NCBI GenBank assembly: GCA_937898415.1
Contig: CALDLA010000124.1
Coordinates: 1 to 5,489, forward strand
Origin: an uncultured Prevotellaceae bacterium
GTDB lineage: Bacteria > Bacteroidota > Bacteroidia > Bacteroidales > Bacteroidaceae
DNA: 5,489 nucleotides
Reading direction: 5' to 3'
Shown: piece after piece, positions 5,434 to 5,489 of the stretch
Position numbering within the stretch: the stretch's first letter is position 1
Layout of the letters: every line of letters starts with the position of its first letter
The notes under the pieces: model-generated
The model's input: the letters and a program-made list of their open reading frames with translations, nothing else
Told to the model about the DNA's origin: nothing
The model's database searches: none
Program-made: the position numbers and the translations under genes

Positions 5434-5489
5434 GGTTGGACGACTCGGATTCGAACCGGGAATGACAGAACCAAAACCTGTAGTGTTAC
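5433..5489 (-). tRNA. tRNA-Gln (anticodon UUG), 5' end outside window
   Basis: Read on the minus strand: D-stem 3' side GTAACAC (5489-5483), anticodon stem ACAGG/TCTGT around the loop TTTTGGT with anticodon TTG at 5474-5472 (reads CAA, glutamine), 4-nt variable loop CATT, T-arm with loop TTCGAAT (5455-5449), acceptor 3' strand TCGTCCA, discriminator A and an encoded CCA (5435-5433). The T-stem CCCGG/CCGAG has one C-A mismatch (positions 50-64). The acceptor 5' strand and most of the D-arm lie beyond the window, so acceptor pairing cannot be checked. Confidence 0.93.

Overview
The window looks like a Bacteroidales chromosome, most likely Prevotella or a close relative. Four things point there: secreted proteins built around an N-terminal 'xMxDG' strand segment, a fasciclin protein of the type common in gut and oral Bacteroidales, a C-terminal tail resembling a type IX secretion (T9SS) sorting domain, and TAnnTTTG-type promoter boxes. 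Genus-level assignment is inference from protein style, not from a marker gene. Every intact gene lies on the minus strand, so transcription runs from high to low coordinates.

Right edge (5393-5489): the 3' part of tRNA-Gln(UUG) with an encoded CCA, followed at once by a long hairpin terminator. Its 5' end is outside the window.

Centre (1390-5338): a self-contained operon of three exported proteins. A probable promoter near 5331-5338 is followed by a 173-aa protein with a signal peptide and T9SS-like tail, a 605-aa fasciclin (FAS1) domain protein, and a 497-aa beta-rich protein with an FnIII-like segment. The first two genes overlap by ATGA, the next gap is 20 nt, and a strong intrinsic terminator lies just after the last stop. 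The likely picture is cell-surface or periplasmic proteins made together. No SusC/SusD pair, enzyme or regulator accompanies them here, so substrate and role are unknown.

Left (65-781): a higB-higA type II toxin-antitoxin operon, toxin first, with a promoter so close to the higB ATG that the message may be nearly leaderless. higA has its own strong Shine-Dalgarno sequence.

Between the two operons (744-1441) there is no convincing intact gene. Instead there is a broken 39-codon helix-turn-helix tail flanked by short inverted repeats, two related REP-like imperfect palindromes, a 17-bp palindrome, and three TTCCC-N5-GGGAA palindromes at exactly 22-nt spacing. This dense palindrome field beside a possible transposase remnant is the most interesting part of the window. 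Bases 1-64 hold only the sequence after the higA stop; no terminator or gene is visible there.
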